DNA from: Amycolatopsis alba DSM 44262 | GTDB taxonomy: Bacteria; Actinomycetota; Actinomycetes; Mycobacteriales; Pseudonocardiaceae | DNA length: 64,000 nt | Direction: 5' to 3' | Assembly (NCBI RefSeq): GCF_000384215.1 | Contig: NZ_KB913032.1 | Coordinates: 2,869,665-2,933,664, forward strand | Shown: positions 9,863 to 20,320 of the stretch, piece by piece | Position numbering within the stretch: position 1 is the first letter of the stretch | How the letters are laid out: every line of letters starts with the position of its first letter | The notes under the pieces: model-generated | Databases searched by the model: none | Told to the model about the DNA's origin: nothing | Seen by the model: only the letters and a program-made list of their open reading frames with translations | Made by a program: the position numbers and the translations under genes

Positions 9863-10610
9863 AACCGACCTTCGCCAGTTCCTTCTTGCCCTCGGCGCTG
9901 AGGATGAAGTCGGTGAACTGCTTCGCCAGAGCCGCCTGCGGAGCGTCCTTCACCACCGCTATCGGGTAGTTGTTGATCGCGCCCGTGGACTCGGGGAAGT
10001 CCACTTTGTCCACCTTCGCGGCCGCCGACGTCGCGTCGGTGACGTAGACGAGCCCGGCGTCGGCGTCGCCTGACTGCACCTTCGCGAGCACTGACTTGAC
10101 GTCCTGCTCCTCGCTCGCGGGCTTCAGCGTGACCCCGGACGACTGCTGGACCTTCTTCGCCGCCGACCCGCACGGCACCTGCGGCGCGCAGACGACCACG
10201 GTCAGCCCGTCCTTCGCGAGATCCGCCAGCCCCTTGACGCCCTTGGGGTTGCCCTTGCCGACGGCGATGGCGAGCCGGTTGGTGGCGAACACCGACGGCT
10301 GCCCGTCGATCACCGCGCCCTTGGTGGCCTTGTCCATATTGGCCTGGTCCGCGGAGGCGAAGACGTCCGCCTTCGCGCCCTGGGTCAGCTTCTGGACCAG
10401 CGCCGAGGAGCCCTCGAAGCTGAACTTCACGGTCACCCCGGAGTTCTGTGCCTCGAACTGCTTGCCCAGCGCCCCGAAGGACTCGGTCAGCGACGCCGCC
10501 GCGAACACGGTCAGCGTCCTGGCCTCGGCCTGCGCGGTGACGGGCTGCTCGGAACCACAGGCCGTCGCGGCCAGTGCCAGCGCGAACAGAGCGGGGACGA
10601 GTCTCCTCAT
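9849..10610 (-). CDS. modA: Molybdate-binding lipoprotein ModA
   Basis: This 253-residue binding protein has a signal sequence and lipobox LAATAC (Cys18). The mature part shows the ModA pattern: [47 protein letters not shown] and VYVTDA. It captures molybdate or tungstate outside the membrane for ModBC. ATG at 10610 has GGAAGGA upstream and overlaps the stop of the regulator gene (ATGA), so expression is tied to the molybdenum-responsive regulator. Confidence 0.93.
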   Translation of the reverse strand: MRRLVPALFALALAATACGSEQPVTAQAEARTLTVFAAASLTESFGALGKQFEAQNSGVTVKFSFEGSSALVQKLTQGAKADVFASADQANMDKATKGAVIDGQPSVFATNRLAIAVGKGNPKGVKGLADLAKDGLTVVVCAPQVPCGSAAKKVQQSSGVTLKPASEEQDVKSVLAKVQSGDADAGLVYVTDATSAAAKVDKVDFPESTGAINNYPIAVVKDAPQAALAKQFTDFILSAEGKKELAKVGFGAP

Positions 10611-11011
10611 CGGCTTCCTTCCGGGGTTTCGATCACGACGGTGGTCGCCTTGACGACGGCGACCGCGAGCACCCCTGGCCGCAGCCCGAGTTCGCGGACG
10701 GCTTCGGCGCTCATCAGGGAGACCACGCGATGCGGGCCGCATTGCAGTTCGACCTGTGCCATCACCTTGTCCGTGATGACTTCGGTGACGAGGCCGACGA
10801 ACCGGTTGCGCGCGGAGCGGCCGACGTTCGAAGGGTCCTCGGGCTGCTCGGCCTGCGCCTTGGCGAACGCAGCGAGTTCGGCGCCGTCCACGACCTTGCG
10901 GCCCGCCGAGTCGTCGAACGCGGTCAACTGGCCCGCGCGCACCCAGCGGCGGACGGTGTCGTCGCTGACGCCGAGCAGACGAGCGGCTTCAGACAACCGG
11001 AATTGCGGCAT
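10607..11011 (-). CDS. Molybdenum-responsive regulator: HTH plus Mop domain
   Basis: This 134-residue protein fuses an N-terminal excisionase/MerR-like helix-turn-helix (EAARLLGVSDDTVRRWVRAGQL, residues about 8-29) to a C-terminal Mop/TOBE domain of about 67 residues. The Mop part runs from SARNRFVGLV through VELQCGPHRVVSLMS to VKATTVVIE. The Mop fold binds molybdate, so this is a compact ModE analogue. It is the first gene before modABC and overlaps modA by four bases. Autoregulation of the mod operon is an inference, supported by the palindrome at 11026-11041. Confidence 0.88.
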   Translation of the reverse strand: MPQFRLSEAARLLGVSDDTVRRWVRAGQLTAFDDSAGRKVVDGAELAAFAKAQAEQPEDPSNVGRSARNRFVGLVTEVITDKVMAQVELQCGPHRVVSLMSAEAVRELGLRPGVLAVAVVKATTVVIETPEGSR

Positions 11012-11025
11012 GACCGGAAGGTTAC

Positions 11026-11041
11026 TTCCGCAGATGCGGAA
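11026..11041. promoter_or_regulatory. Palindrome upstream of the mod operon, candidate operator
   Basis: The site TTCCGCAGATGCGGAA has perfect 7-base arms around two central bases. It lies 15 bases before the start of the Mop-domain regulator and just after the MarR gene stop at 11045. Position and symmetry suit an operator for the Mop regulator; a short terminator stem for the MarR gene is the alternative. Confidence 0.45.
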
Positions 11042-11044
11042 AAG

Positions 11045-11518
11045 CTACGGACGTGAGGAATTGCCGGGCAGTTCGTCGCGAAGGCCGTCGAGCACCGCGC
11101 TCTGGAAACGTTCGAGCACTTTCCGTTCCGCCGGAGAGAACTCCTCAAGGACCGTCTTCATGGTCGTGTGCGCGGATTCGAAGAGCGGCGCGCGGCGCTC
11201 CATGGCGCCGGGAACGACCTCTATCAGGACTTTCCGGCGATCGACGGTGTCACGGACGCGGCGGGCGAGCCCCGCCTTCTCGAGCCTGTCCATGACGCCG
11301 GTCACAGCACCCGTCGACAGGCCGGTCAGTTCGGCGATCCTGCCCGCTGTCAACGGTCCTGGCGCCTGTCCGGCGAGTTCGAGCACCTTGTGATCGGTGG
11401 CCGAGAGCCCCAGCCGCTCGGCGATCCTGGCGTGCCGGAGCACGGTCAGCGTGCTGCTTTCCCCGGCGAGGTCGGCGAACCGGGCCAATTCCTCCGCCGA
11501 AAGCGGATATTTCACCAT
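11045..11518 (-). CDS. MarR-family transcriptional regulator
   Basis: This 157-residue protein has the MarR winged-helix core: LSATDHKVLELAG, then LTAGRIAELTGLSTGAVTGV as the recognition helix region, then DRRKVLIEVVPG as the wing. It is preceded by a dimerisation helix and followed by a C-terminal helix. MarR dimers usually repress a divergent gene and release DNA on ligand binding. Here the divergent neighbour is moaA, 89 bases away, so moaA or the downstream mod operon are the likely targets. The ligand is unknown. Confidence 0.85.
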   Translation of the reverse strand: MVKYPLSAEELARFADLAGESSTLTVLRHARIAERLGLSATDHKVLELAGQAPGPLTAGRIAELTGLSTGAVTGVMDRLEKAGLARRVRDTVDRRKVLIEVVPGAMERRAPLFESAHTTMKTVLEEFSPAERKVLERFQSAVLDGLRDELPGNSSRP

Positions 11519-11552
11519 CCGGAAACCCTTCGGGAAGAAACCGATTCGCTGG

Positions 11553-11564
11553 GAATAGAGATTC
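11553..11564. promoter_or_regulatory. Inverted repeat in the marR-moaA divergent region
   Basis: GAATAGAGATTC has 4-base arms (GAAT/ATTC) around AGAG, and lies midway between the divergent marR and moaA starts. It is a weak but well-placed candidate MarR operator. Confidence 0.3.
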
Positions 11565-11594
11565 TAGACAGTCGGCTTTCACCCGCTTCGGGGT

Positions 11595-11600
11595 TAGTCT
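11595..11600 (+). promoter_or_regulatory. -10 element for leaderless moaA
   Basis: TAGTCT fits the actinobacterial TANNNT -10 consensus and ends exactly seven bases before the moaA ATG at 11608. That spacing puts the transcription start at or next to the A of ATG, giving a leaderless mRNA, and no ribosome binding site is visible. A clear -35 hexamer is not seen. Confidence 0.5.
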
Positions 11601-11607
11601 GGGGACA

Positions 11608-12672
11608 ATGACAGCAGTCGATCTCGGGTTTCCCCGTGTCCCCGGTACACGAGGTCCCTCAAGCGTGCCCAGGCCGGACAACCCCGCTCTGATCGACACC
11701 TTCGGCCGGGTGGCGACCGACCTGCGGGTGTCGCTCACCGACAAGTGCAATCTGCGCTGTACCTACTGCATGCCCGCCGAAGGCCTCGAATGGATGCCGA
11801 GCGCGGACGTGCTGACCGACGACGAACTCGTGCTCCTGCTCCGGATCGCCGTCGAACGGCTCGGCGTCACCGACATCCGGCTCACCGGCGGCGAACCGCT
11901 GCTGCGCCAGGGGCTGGAGAAGATCGTCGAACGGATCGCGGCGCTCGAACCGCGGCCGCGGCTTTCCATGACCACCAACGGGATCGGGCTCGCGAAGCGC
12001 GCGAAGCCGCTCGCCGACGCCGGGCTGGACAGGATCAACGTCTCGCTGGACACCGTCGACCGCGCGCTGTTCGAGACGATCACGCGGCGCGACAGGCTGT
12101 CGCACGTGCTGGCGGGCATGGCCGCCGCGCGCGAGGCCGGGCTGGACCCGGTGAAGGTCAACGCGGTGCTGATGCGCGGGCTGAACGAGAACCAGGCCGT
12201 GCCGCTGCTGAAGTTCTGTCTCGCCGAGGGCTACCACCTGCGGTTCATCGAGCAGATGCCGCTGGACGCGCAGCACGGCTGGAACCGGCGCGACATGATC
12301 ACCGCCGAGGAGATCCTCGGCATGCTCGGCGAGGAGTTCTCGCTGTCGCCGTTCCCCGCCGCGCGTGGCGGGGCGCCCGCCGAACGCTGGCTGGTCGACG
12401 GCGGCCCCGGCGACGTCGGTGTGATCGCGTCGGTGACGCGGCCGTTCTGCGGCGCCTGCGAGCGGACGAGGCTGACCGCGGACGGCGCGGTGCGCTCCTG
12501 CCTGTTCAGCAACGACGAGACCGACCTGCGCGCCCTCGTGCGCGCGGGCGCGCGCGAAGAAGAGGTGGCGGACGCGTGGCGGGCGACCATGTGGGGCAAG
12601 CTCGCCGGGCACGAGATCAACGAGGCCGGCTTCGCGCAGCCGATCCGGCCCATGAGCGCGATCGGCGGCTGA
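11608..12672 (+). CDS. moaA: GTP 3',8-cyclase MoaA
   Basis: This 354-residue radical-SAM enzyme makes the first molybdenum cofactor intermediate from GTP, with MoaC. The SAM cluster motif CNLRCTYC (Cys47, 51, 54) and the C-terminal cluster set FCGAC...RSC (Cys281, 284, 298) are intact, and the protein ends in the functional Gly-Gly. TGGEPLLR and the SLDT strand are also present. The ATG at 11608 seems leaderless. moaD follows after a single base, so they form an operon; the order matches moaA2-moaD2 of mycobacteria. Confidence 0.95.
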   Translation: MTAVDLGFPRVPGTRGPSSVPRPDNPALIDTFGRVATDLRVSLTDKCNLRCTYCMPAEGLEWMPSADVLTDDELVLLLRIAVERLGVTDIRLTGGEPLLRQGLEKIVERIAALEPRPRLSMTTNGIGLAKRAKPLADAGLDRINVSLDTVDRALFETITRRDRLSHVLAGMAAAREAGLDPVKVNAVLMRGLNENQAVPLLKFCLAEGYHLRFIEQMPLDAQHGWNRRDMITAEEILGMLGEEFSLSPFPAARGGAPAERWLVDGGPGDVGVIASVTRPFCGACERTRLTADGAVRSCLFSNDETDLRALVRAGAREEEVADAWRATMWGKLAGHEINEAGFAQPIRPMSAIGG

Positions 12673-12673
12673 C

Positions 12674-12928
12674 ATGGTGACCATCGTGGTGCGGTACTTC
12701 GCCTCGGCCCGTGCGGCCGTGGGCTTCGACGAGGAGAAGGTGACCCTGCCGGACGGCGCCCGCGTCGCCGACGCCGTCGCCCGCCTGCGCGAACTCCACC
12801 CGGAGAAGCTGGCGAAGCTGCTCGACGCCGTCTCCTATCTCTTGGACGGCGTCGCGGTGCGGGATCTCACGCGGCCACTGACCGACGCGGCCGAACTGGA
12901 CGTCCTGCCCCCGTTCGCCGGCGGCTGA
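12674..12928 (+). CDS. moaD: Molybdopterin synthase sulfur carrier MoaD
   Basis: This 84-residue ubiquitin-fold protein starts VTIVVRYFASARAA and ends PPFAGG. The terminal Gly-Gly is adenylated and then thiocarboxylated to give the sulfur used by MoaE in molybdopterin synthesis. It lies one base after the moaA stop. MoaE, its partner subunit, is at 15294-15722 on the other strand. No MoeB-type activating enzyme is in the window. Confidence 0.92.
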   Translation: MVTIVVRYFASARAAVGFDEEKVTLPDGARVADAVARLRELHPEKLAKLLDAVSYLLDGVAVRDLTRPLTDAAELDVLPPFAGG

Positions 12929-13018
12929 CCTGCGCGAACGGCGAAAGTGAGAGCAAAGGTCCCTTGCTCGCCGTTTCGAGTTCACCGGCCTGACGCCGAA
13001 GCAGCCGAGGATGCGCCA

Positions 13019-13867
13019 GTGATCAATCCCCGCCGTATCCTCGCCGCACTGCTCGCGGCGGTCGCCGCCACGAGCCTGGCGACAGTCCCCGCCTCCGCCC
13101 ACGAACGTGGCGTCCGGCCGTTGCCGCAGGCGCACAGCCACAACGACTACGAGCACACGCGTCCGCTGCAGGACGCGCTCGATCAGGGCTTCACCAGTGT
13201 CGAGGCCGACATCTACCTGGTGGACGGGCAGCTGCTGGTCGCGCACGACCTGGCGGACACCCGCCCGGACCGCACCCTGGAGTCGCTCTACCTGGAGCCG
13301 CTGCGCAAGCGCGTCCTGGCCAACCACGGCGGCGTCTACCGGCAGCGCGCGGAGTTCCAGCTGCTGATCGACGTCAAGGGGGACGCGAACAGCACGTACG
13401 CGGCCCTGGAGAAGCGGCTGTACAACCCGCGCTACTCCTTCCTCTTCTCTCTGTACGCGTTCGGGCACGTCCAGAAGCGGGCCGTGACGGCGGTGATCTC
13501 CGGCGGGCGCCCCAAGGATGTGATGCTCGGGCAGAAGTTCCGGCTCGCCTTCTACGACGGCCGCGTCGCGGACGAGAACGATCTCGGCATCGGCTCGGAC
13601 CCACGGGTGACCCCGCTGGTCTCCGATTCCTGGACCGAGCTGTTCACCTGGACCGGCGCCGGTGAATTCCCGGCAGCCGAGCGCGCGAAGCTGCGAGAAA
13701 TCGTCAAGCGGGCGCACGCGGCGGGTCAGCGGGTCCGTTTCTGGGCGACACCGGATGCGCCTGGACCTGCGCGGGAAGCTCTCTGGAAGGTACTGGCCGC
13801 CGCCGGGGTCGACCACCTGAATACGGATGACCTGTCAGGGCTGGCGAACTTCTTGAGGGCTCGCTAA
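13019..13867 (+). CDS. Secreted PI-PLC/GDPD-superfamily phosphodiesterase
   Basis: This 282-residue protein has a signal peptide ending around PASAHE. The mature N-terminus has AHSHNDYEHTRPLQDALD, SVEADIYLVDGQLLVAHD and LLIDVKGD. These give the His, Glu-x-Asp and His residues of the TIM-barrel phosphodiesterase active site seen in glycerophosphodiester phosphodiesterases and PI-specific phospholipase C. It probably cleaves a phosphodiester outside the cell; the substrate is open. I chose GTG at 13019 with GAGG eight bases upstream. It interrupts the moaD-rpfA order seen in mycobacteria. Confidence 0.82.
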   Translation: MINPRRILAALLAAVAATSLATVPASAHERGVRPLPQAHSHNDYEHTRPLQDALDQGFTSVEADIYLVDGQLLVAHDLADTRPDRTLESLYLEPLRKRVLANHGGVYRQRAEFQLLIDVKGDANSTYAALEKRLYNPRYSFLFSLYAFGHVQKRAVTAVISGGRPKDVMLGQKFRLAFYDGRVADENDLGIGSDPRVTPLVSDSWTELFTWTGAGEFPAAERAKLREIVKRAHAAGQRVRFWATPDAPGPAREALWKVLAAAGVDHLNTDDLSGLANFLRAR

Positions 13868-14109
13868 AGTGCGCGGCCCATTCGCGCGCGAAGGCGCACG
13901 AATGGGCCAGTCATCCCTTAATCCACGTGATGCAAGCCTCACGATCCGTGAATTATCTCGGCCAGGAAACGGTCCGGTAACGGCGCGCTGACCTGCACAA
14001 ACACCCGAATCGCCACAGGTTGCGTGCTGTTACTGTGACGTAGGTCACAGCTCGAATAATTTCCGCTCGGGCCGTTCGTTACGTACCGTCGCTTTTCGGT
14101 TGGCCCCGA

Positions 14110-14961
<852 letters not shown>

Positions 14962-15022
14962 GCTCTTGAGCACCAGTAAGTCGTGATGCCCGCGGGATTC
15001 CCCGCGAGGCCACGTCACGGCT

Positions 15023-15066
15023 GACAAGGCCCCACCGCGACATTCCCCCGGCGGTGGGGCTTTGTC
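15023..15066 (+). terminator. Terminator of the rpf gene
   Basis: A 16-base stem GACAAGGCCCCACCGC pairs with GCGGTGGGGCTTTGTC (one G-U) around a 12-base loop, with T residues on the 3' side. It lies about 60 bases after the rpf stop. Confidence 0.85.
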
Positions 15067-15162
15067 GTGTTCGCGTGTCGTCCGTCCAGTCACCCGTGTC
15101 GTCCGTCGGATCACGCGCGCCGTCCGGCCGGCCACCCGTAACGGCCCAGCTCGGCACAAGGT

Positions 15163-15273
15163 GGTCGTGAGTGGCGGCGGTGTTGCGAAAGCCACTTTCG
15201 CAACGTTGAAGGTTGTGAAAGCCACTTTCGCAACATCCGAAGCCGGTACGCCAGCGAATCGCCACTCACGACC
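15163..15273. repeat. Compound inverted repeat, class B with GGTCGTGAGTGGC borders
   Basis: Outer arms GGTCGTGAGTGGC (15163-15175) and GCCACTCACGACC (15261-15273) flank two copies of a hairpin, GTTGCGAAAGCCACTTTCGCAAC at its ends (15182-15204 and 15212-15234, the second with one base change). The two inner copies are in direct orientation here, whereas at 54468-54530 they are inverted. The element lies between the rpf terminator and the convergent moaE stop at 15294. Confidence 0.75.
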
Positions 15274-15293
15274 CCGAAGCGCTCCGCGGGCGG

Positions 15294-15722
15294 CTAAGGC
15301 GAGTTGACCCACTCGTCGCTGCCGTCGGTGAAGTGCTGATGCTTCCACACCGGCAGCCGCGCCTTGACCTCGTCGACCAGCTCCGAGCAGGCGGCGAACG
15401 CCTGGCCCCGGTGCTCGGCCGCGACGGCGCACGCCAGCGCGACATCCCCGATGACCAGCGCGCCCAGCCGGTGACTGACGGCGACCGCGCGCACGCCGGT
15501 CCACTTGCCCGACAGATCCGCGACGACCTCCGCCAGCACCTCCGAAGCGCTGGGGTGCCCTTCGTAGGCGAGCCGTTCCACCGACCGGCCGCCGTCGTGG
15601 TCCCGGACGACCCCGCCGAAGGTGACGACGGCGCCCGCGGCCGCGTCGTCCACCAGCCGGGCGTGCTCCTCGACCGAAAGCGGCTCGTCGACCACCGCGG
15701 TCCGTGCGACCCGAACGCTCAC
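15294..15722 (-). CDS. moaE: Molybdopterin synthase catalytic subunit MoaE
   Basis: This 142-residue protein has the MoaE signatures: GAVVTFGGVVRDHDGGR, YEGHPSAS, VSHRLGALVIGD and the active-site segment VKARLPVWKHQHFTDG. With thiocarboxylated MoaD it inserts two sulfurs into cyclic pyranopterin to form molybdopterin. The GTG start at 15722 overlaps the mog stop by four bases (GTGA), giving a moaC-mog-moaE operon with tight coupling. Confidence 0.93.
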   Translation of the reverse strand: MSVRVARTAVVDEPLSVEEHARLVDDAAAGAVVTFGGVVRDHDGGRSVERLAYEGHPSASEVLAEVVADLSGKWTGVRAVAVSHRLGALVIGDVALACAVAAEHRGQAFAACSELVDEVKARLPVWKHQHFTDGSDEWVNSP

Positions 15723-16210
15723 TGCTGTGCCTCCCGTGGGTGGTCGCCGCCCGCCAGCTGGTCGACGGCGTGGTCGAGGATCCCGTCCAGTACGCCCAGG
15801 CCGTCCTTCACGCCGCCGCGTGAACCGGGCAGGTTCACCACCAGGGTCCGTCCGGCGACGCCGGCGATCCCGCGCGAGAGCACGGCCGTGGGCACCTTGG
15901 GGAGTCCGGCGGCCCGGATCGCGTCCGCGACGCCGGGGAGTTCGTAGTCGAGGACGGCGCGGGTGACGTCCGGGGTGCGGTCCGTCGGCGAGATGCCGGT
16001 GCCGCCGGTCGTCACGATCACCTGGACCTCGGCTGCGACGGCGTCCCGCAGGGCCTCGCCGACCGGTTCCCCGTCCTCGACGACCACGGGTTCCGGCACG
16101 TCCCAGCCCCGTGCGGTGAGCCAGGCCGTGATGACCGGACCGGTCGTGTCCTCGTAGACGCCTTTCGCGGCGCGGTTCGACGCCACGATCACCCTCGCGA
16201 CCCGGTTCAC
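15719..16210 (-). CDS. mog: Molybdopterin adenylyltransferase Mog/MoaB
   Basis: This 163-residue protein has the MPT-binding motif VIVTTGGTGISPTDRTPD and NLPGSRGGVKDGL. It activates molybdopterin as the adenylate before MoeA inserts the metal. The GTG start overlaps the moaC stop (GTGA). Its neighbours moaC and moaE, and the order moaC-mog-moaE, match mycobacteria. Confidence 0.92.
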   Translation of the reverse strand: MNRVARVIVASNRAAKGVYEDTTGPVITAWLTARGWDVPEPVVVEDGEPVGEALRDAVAAEVQVIVTTGGTGISPTDRTPDVTRAVLDYELPGVADAIRAAGLPKVPTAVLSRGIAGVAGRTLVVNLPGSRGGVKDGLGVLDGILDHAVDQLAGGDHPREAQQ

Positions 16211-16677
16211 GGCCGCTCCCAGGTCCCGGTCTTGCCGCCGTCCTTGCGGATCAGGCGGACGTCGTCGAGGGTCGCCGCCGGATCGACGGCCTTGATCATG
16301 TCGTGCAGGGTCAGCCCGGCGACGGCGACGGCGGTCAGCGCCTCCATCTCGACACCGGTCCGGTCTTCGGTCTTCGCGGTCGCGGTGATGTGCACGGCGG
16401 TCTCGTCGAGGGCGAACTCGACCTTGACCCCGGACAGCGCGATCTGGTGGCAGAGCGGAATCAGCTCGGGCACCTTCTTCGCGCCCATGATGCCCGCGAT
16501 CCTGGCGGTCGCGAGGGCGTCGCCCTTGGGGAGCCCGTCCGTGGCCAGCAGGCCGAGCACCTCGGCCGTGGTGTGCACGGTGCCGCCCGCCAGCGCGGTG
16601 CGGGCGGTGGGCGTCTTGCCGGAAACGTCGACCATACGGGCGGCGCCCGTATGGTCGACGTGGCTGAGTTCACTCAC
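16207..16677 (-). CDS. moaC: Cyclic pyranopterin monophosphate synthase MoaC
   Basis: This 156-residue enzyme completes the MoaA reaction to cyclic pyranopterin monophosphate. It has RMVDVSGKTPTARTA, the KKVPELIPLCHQIALS motif with the active-site Cys/His, and VGLTL-type AVAGLTLHDMIKAVD followed by LIRKDGGKTG. The start is GTG at 16677. It is first in the moaC-mog-moaE operon. The segment 16622-16660 holds a short inverted repeat within the coding region, with no evident role. Confidence 0.93.
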   Translation of the reverse strand: MSELSHVDHTGAARMVDVSGKTPTARTALAGGTVHTTAEVLGLLATDGLPKGDALATARIAGIMGAKKVPELIPLCHQIALSGVKVEFALDETAVHITATAKTEDRTGVEMEALTAVAVAGLTLHDMIKAVDPAATLDDVRLIRKDGGKTGTWERP

Positions 16678-16693
16678 GCCAGCAGGCTAGTCC

Positions 16694-18241
16694 TCAGAAG
16701 ACTCGCTGCTTCGAGCGAACCTCGTCGAGCGCCTTCTCGCGATCCTGGCGCTGCTCCGATGTCATCGAACCGAAGTACCCGCCGTTGTCCGCGGCGCAGG
16801 CCGTGTCGTGCGCGGGACGCTTTCCTTCCACGAGGAACCGGTTGACGGCGTTGTTGCCGCAAGCGTTCTCCGAGCTCAGCCAGACCCCGTGCCCGCCGTC
16901 GTCGACCGTCACCATCCGCGTCCGGTCGCCGAGCGCGCGCCTCATTTCCTTGGCCCCACCGAGCGGCGTCGCCGGGTCACGCAGGTTCTGCACCATCAAG
17001 ATGTTCGACGGACCCCGGTCGCCGATCCGCACCTGCGGCTCGATCGGCTTGGACGGCCAGTAGGCACAGGCCCAGATGTTCGCCGCGGCGGCGCCGAACA
17101 TCGGATACCTCACCCGGTCCTTCTCGACGTTGCGCTGGTAGGTCTCGACCTTCTCCGGCCAGTTCACGTCGTTGCACACCACGTGCAGCTGCGCGGCGAG
17201 GACTTGCGCTATGTCGATCTGCGCTTCCTGCGCGGTCTGCTTCATGACGCCTTCGCCGTCGAGCGCCTGCCACTGCTGCGCCAGGACCGGGAACGACCTG
17301 GTCGAGTACAGGTAACCGAACGTGCCCGCGCGGAAGGCCGCGCCGTTCACACCCGGAACGGCGCCGGTGTCGAGTTTGGCCGCGAGTTCGTAGAACTTCG
17401 CCGTCACCTGCTGCGGGGTCCGGCCCAGGCCGTAGCTCGCGTGCCGCGCCGCCGCCCACTTCGCGAAGTCCGGGAAGCGGTCCTGGAAGCCCTCCGCGAG
17501 CCGGCGCGATCCTGTCGGGTCGAGCCCGCCCGGTCCGGTCACGCTGTCGAGCACGACGCGATCGGTGTTCTGCGGGAACAGCGTCGAGTACACGGCGCCG
17601 AGGTAGCTGCCGTACGAGACGCCGTAGTACGAGAGCTTCTTCTCCCCCAGGGCCTCGCGGATGCGGTCCATGTCGCGGGCCGTGTTGGCCGTGGTGATGT
17701 ACGGGAGGTTCGCGGCTGTCTTCGACTCACCGCACTGCTTAGCGACGGCCGCCACGGTCTTCGCCCGTTCCGCCACCGCCGCGGCGTCACGCGCGTACGG
17801 CGGGACGTTGCTGACCGCCTGCTCCGGTTTGAGGTCGCAGGTGACCGGCGTGCTGCGGGCGATCCCACGCGGGTCGAACCCGATGACGTCGTACGCGTCG
17901 AGCACGCTCGACGGCATGCCCGCGGCCCGGAGGCCGGCGGGCACGGACAGTCCGGGACCGCCGGGGCCGCCGGGGTTCGTCAGCATGATGCCGCGCCGCT
18001 TCGCCGGTTTGGTGCTGGCGAGTTTCGAAACGGCGATGTCGATGGTCTTCCCGTCCGGGTTCCGGTAGTCGAGCGGGACCTTCAAGGTGGCGCACGTCAG
18101 CCCTGGCGCGGCCACGTCCCCCGGACACGGCCCCCACTGGACGGACGAAGCCGCGGCGGACGCCGTCGCCGGTACGAGTACCGCCAAGGTGGCCGCCGCG
18201 GCCGTGAGTGTCCCGATCCTGCTCAGGACAGAGCGATTCAT
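16694..18241 (-). CDS. Secreted alpha/beta-hydrolase aminopeptidase (TAP family)
   Basis: This 515-residue protein has a signal peptide ending around TASA. The alpha/beta-hydrolase core has LTNPGGPGGPGLS for the oxyanion region, GVSYGSYLG with nucleophile Ser209, NLRDPATPLGG with the acid and VDDGGHGVW with the catalytic His. The last 90 residues fit the TAP-like C-terminal domain of Streptomyces tripeptidyl aminopeptidases. It should remove short N-terminal peptides outside the cell. I chose ATG at 18241, behind AGGGG, rather than the longer open frame, because this start gives a clean signal peptide. Confidence 0.88.
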   Translation of the reverse strand: MNRSVLSRIGTLTAAAATLAVLVPATASAAASSVQWGPCPGDVAAPGLTCATLKVPLDYRNPDGKTIDIAVSKLASTKPAKRRGIMLTNPGGPGGPGLSVPAGLRAAGMPSSVLDAYDVIGFDPRGIARSTPVTCDLKPEQAVSNVPPYARDAAAVAERAKTVAAVAKQCGESKTAANLPYITTANTARDMDRIREALGEKKLSYYGVSYGSYLGAVYSTLFPQNTDRVVLDSVTGPGGLDPTGSRRLAEGFQDRFPDFAKWAAARHASYGLGRTPQQVTAKFYELAAKLDTGAVPGVNGAAFRAGTFGYLYSTRSFPVLAQQWQALDGEGVMKQTAQEAQIDIAQVLAAQLHVVCNDVNWPEKVETYQRNVEKDRVRYPMFGAAAANIWACAYWPSKPIEPQVRIGDRGPSNILMVQNLRDPATPLGGAKEMRRALGDRTRMVTVDDGGHGVWLSSENACGNNAVNRFLVEGKRPAHDTACAADNGGYFGSMTSEQRQDREKALDEVRSKQRVF

Positions 18242-18390
18242 CCCCAACCCCTGTTCATGATCGACTTCCTGGTCGGAATCGAGCCTAGGAGGGGGCGTGT
18301 GCGGAGTCGTCACCCTGGAGTCGGCCACCGGGTCGGCCTCAGTGATGACGACCGCGGCCGAACGGAGCAAGGGACCTTTGCTATCGCGTC

Positions 18391-19782
<1,392 letters not shown>

Positions 19783-20044
19783 GGCACTACCCCCGCTGAG
19801 GAACGCTCGAATAGGTCGATCGAAAACCTACTCCCGTGACGACCGCCACGAACCCTCGCAGGGGGTAACTGACCAGTAGCTTGCGCGCTGACAAAAACCC
19901 GCTGAAGGGGCAGGCCGAACCTGCCTCACCCCTCCGAAGAGGGCGCCCCTTCATCGGATTTCCGTGGGCCTTCGGCCCGAAAGAGGCGCGCGCGAGGGCC
20001 TGTTCGGGCGCGGAGCGCCCTCGGCAGGCCAGGCCAGTAGCTTT
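19783..20044. other. Non-coding gap with short GC hairpins
   Basis: The 262-base gap lies between the divergent-side malic enzyme start and the stop of the small gene at 20045. It has several small stems, such as GGGCCTTCGGCCC and GGGCGCGGAGCGCCC near 19970-20020, that could end transcription of the small gene. I see no tRNA cloverleaf and no convincing ORF. Confidence 0.4.
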
Positions 20045-20227
20045 CTACCGGTTGATCTCGGTCTGGGGGTGCACGTAGGGCACCGCCTCGAGCGGGAAGG
20101 TCACGTCGCCGAACGGGGACAGTGCGCCCTGCCGATCCGATGCGAGCTCGGTGACGGGGTGCTCCCCGTCTTCACCGGGCCACGTCGGGTCGATCCCCGC
20201 GCGCTTCTTGTTCTCGCCCTTCGCCAC
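20045..20227 (-). CDS. Conserved 60-residue protein (Rv0863-like position)
   Basis: This is a 60-residue, charged, soluble protein starting AKGENKKRAGIDPTWPGEDG. The GTG start has an excellent ribosome binding site, GGGAGGA, six bases upstream. No domain is recognised. It occupies the place that Rv0863 holds in M. tuberculosis, between moaC2 and the helicase-associated gene, and it is divergent from that gene here as there. This supports it as a real gene; its function is unknown. Confidence 0.72.
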   Translation of the reverse strand: MAKGENKKRAGIDPTWPGEDGEHPVTELASDRQGALSPFGDVTFPLEAVPYVHPQTEINR

Positions 20228-20320
20228 AACGTCCTCCCGAGCATGGTCAAGCCGTTCTCAGGTGACAGTCTGCCCGAACGCGGCTGCCGGGCCACCACCC
20301 GCCCGGTATCCTGGTCTTCT

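Noticed and set aside
15182..15234. Possible CRISPR repeats from the two direct copies
   Set aside because: There are only two copies eight bases apart with self-complementary sequence; no spacers and no cas genes.
19883..20044. Possible tRNA or small RNA from the clustered hairpins
   Set aside because: The stems do not form a cloverleaf and there is no CCA or T-loop GTTCRA pattern in place.
19964..20320. Upstream extension of the helicase-associated gene
   Set aside because: The added frame overlaps the small gene at 20045-20227 on the other strand and has no conserved sequence; the ATG at 20321 fits better.
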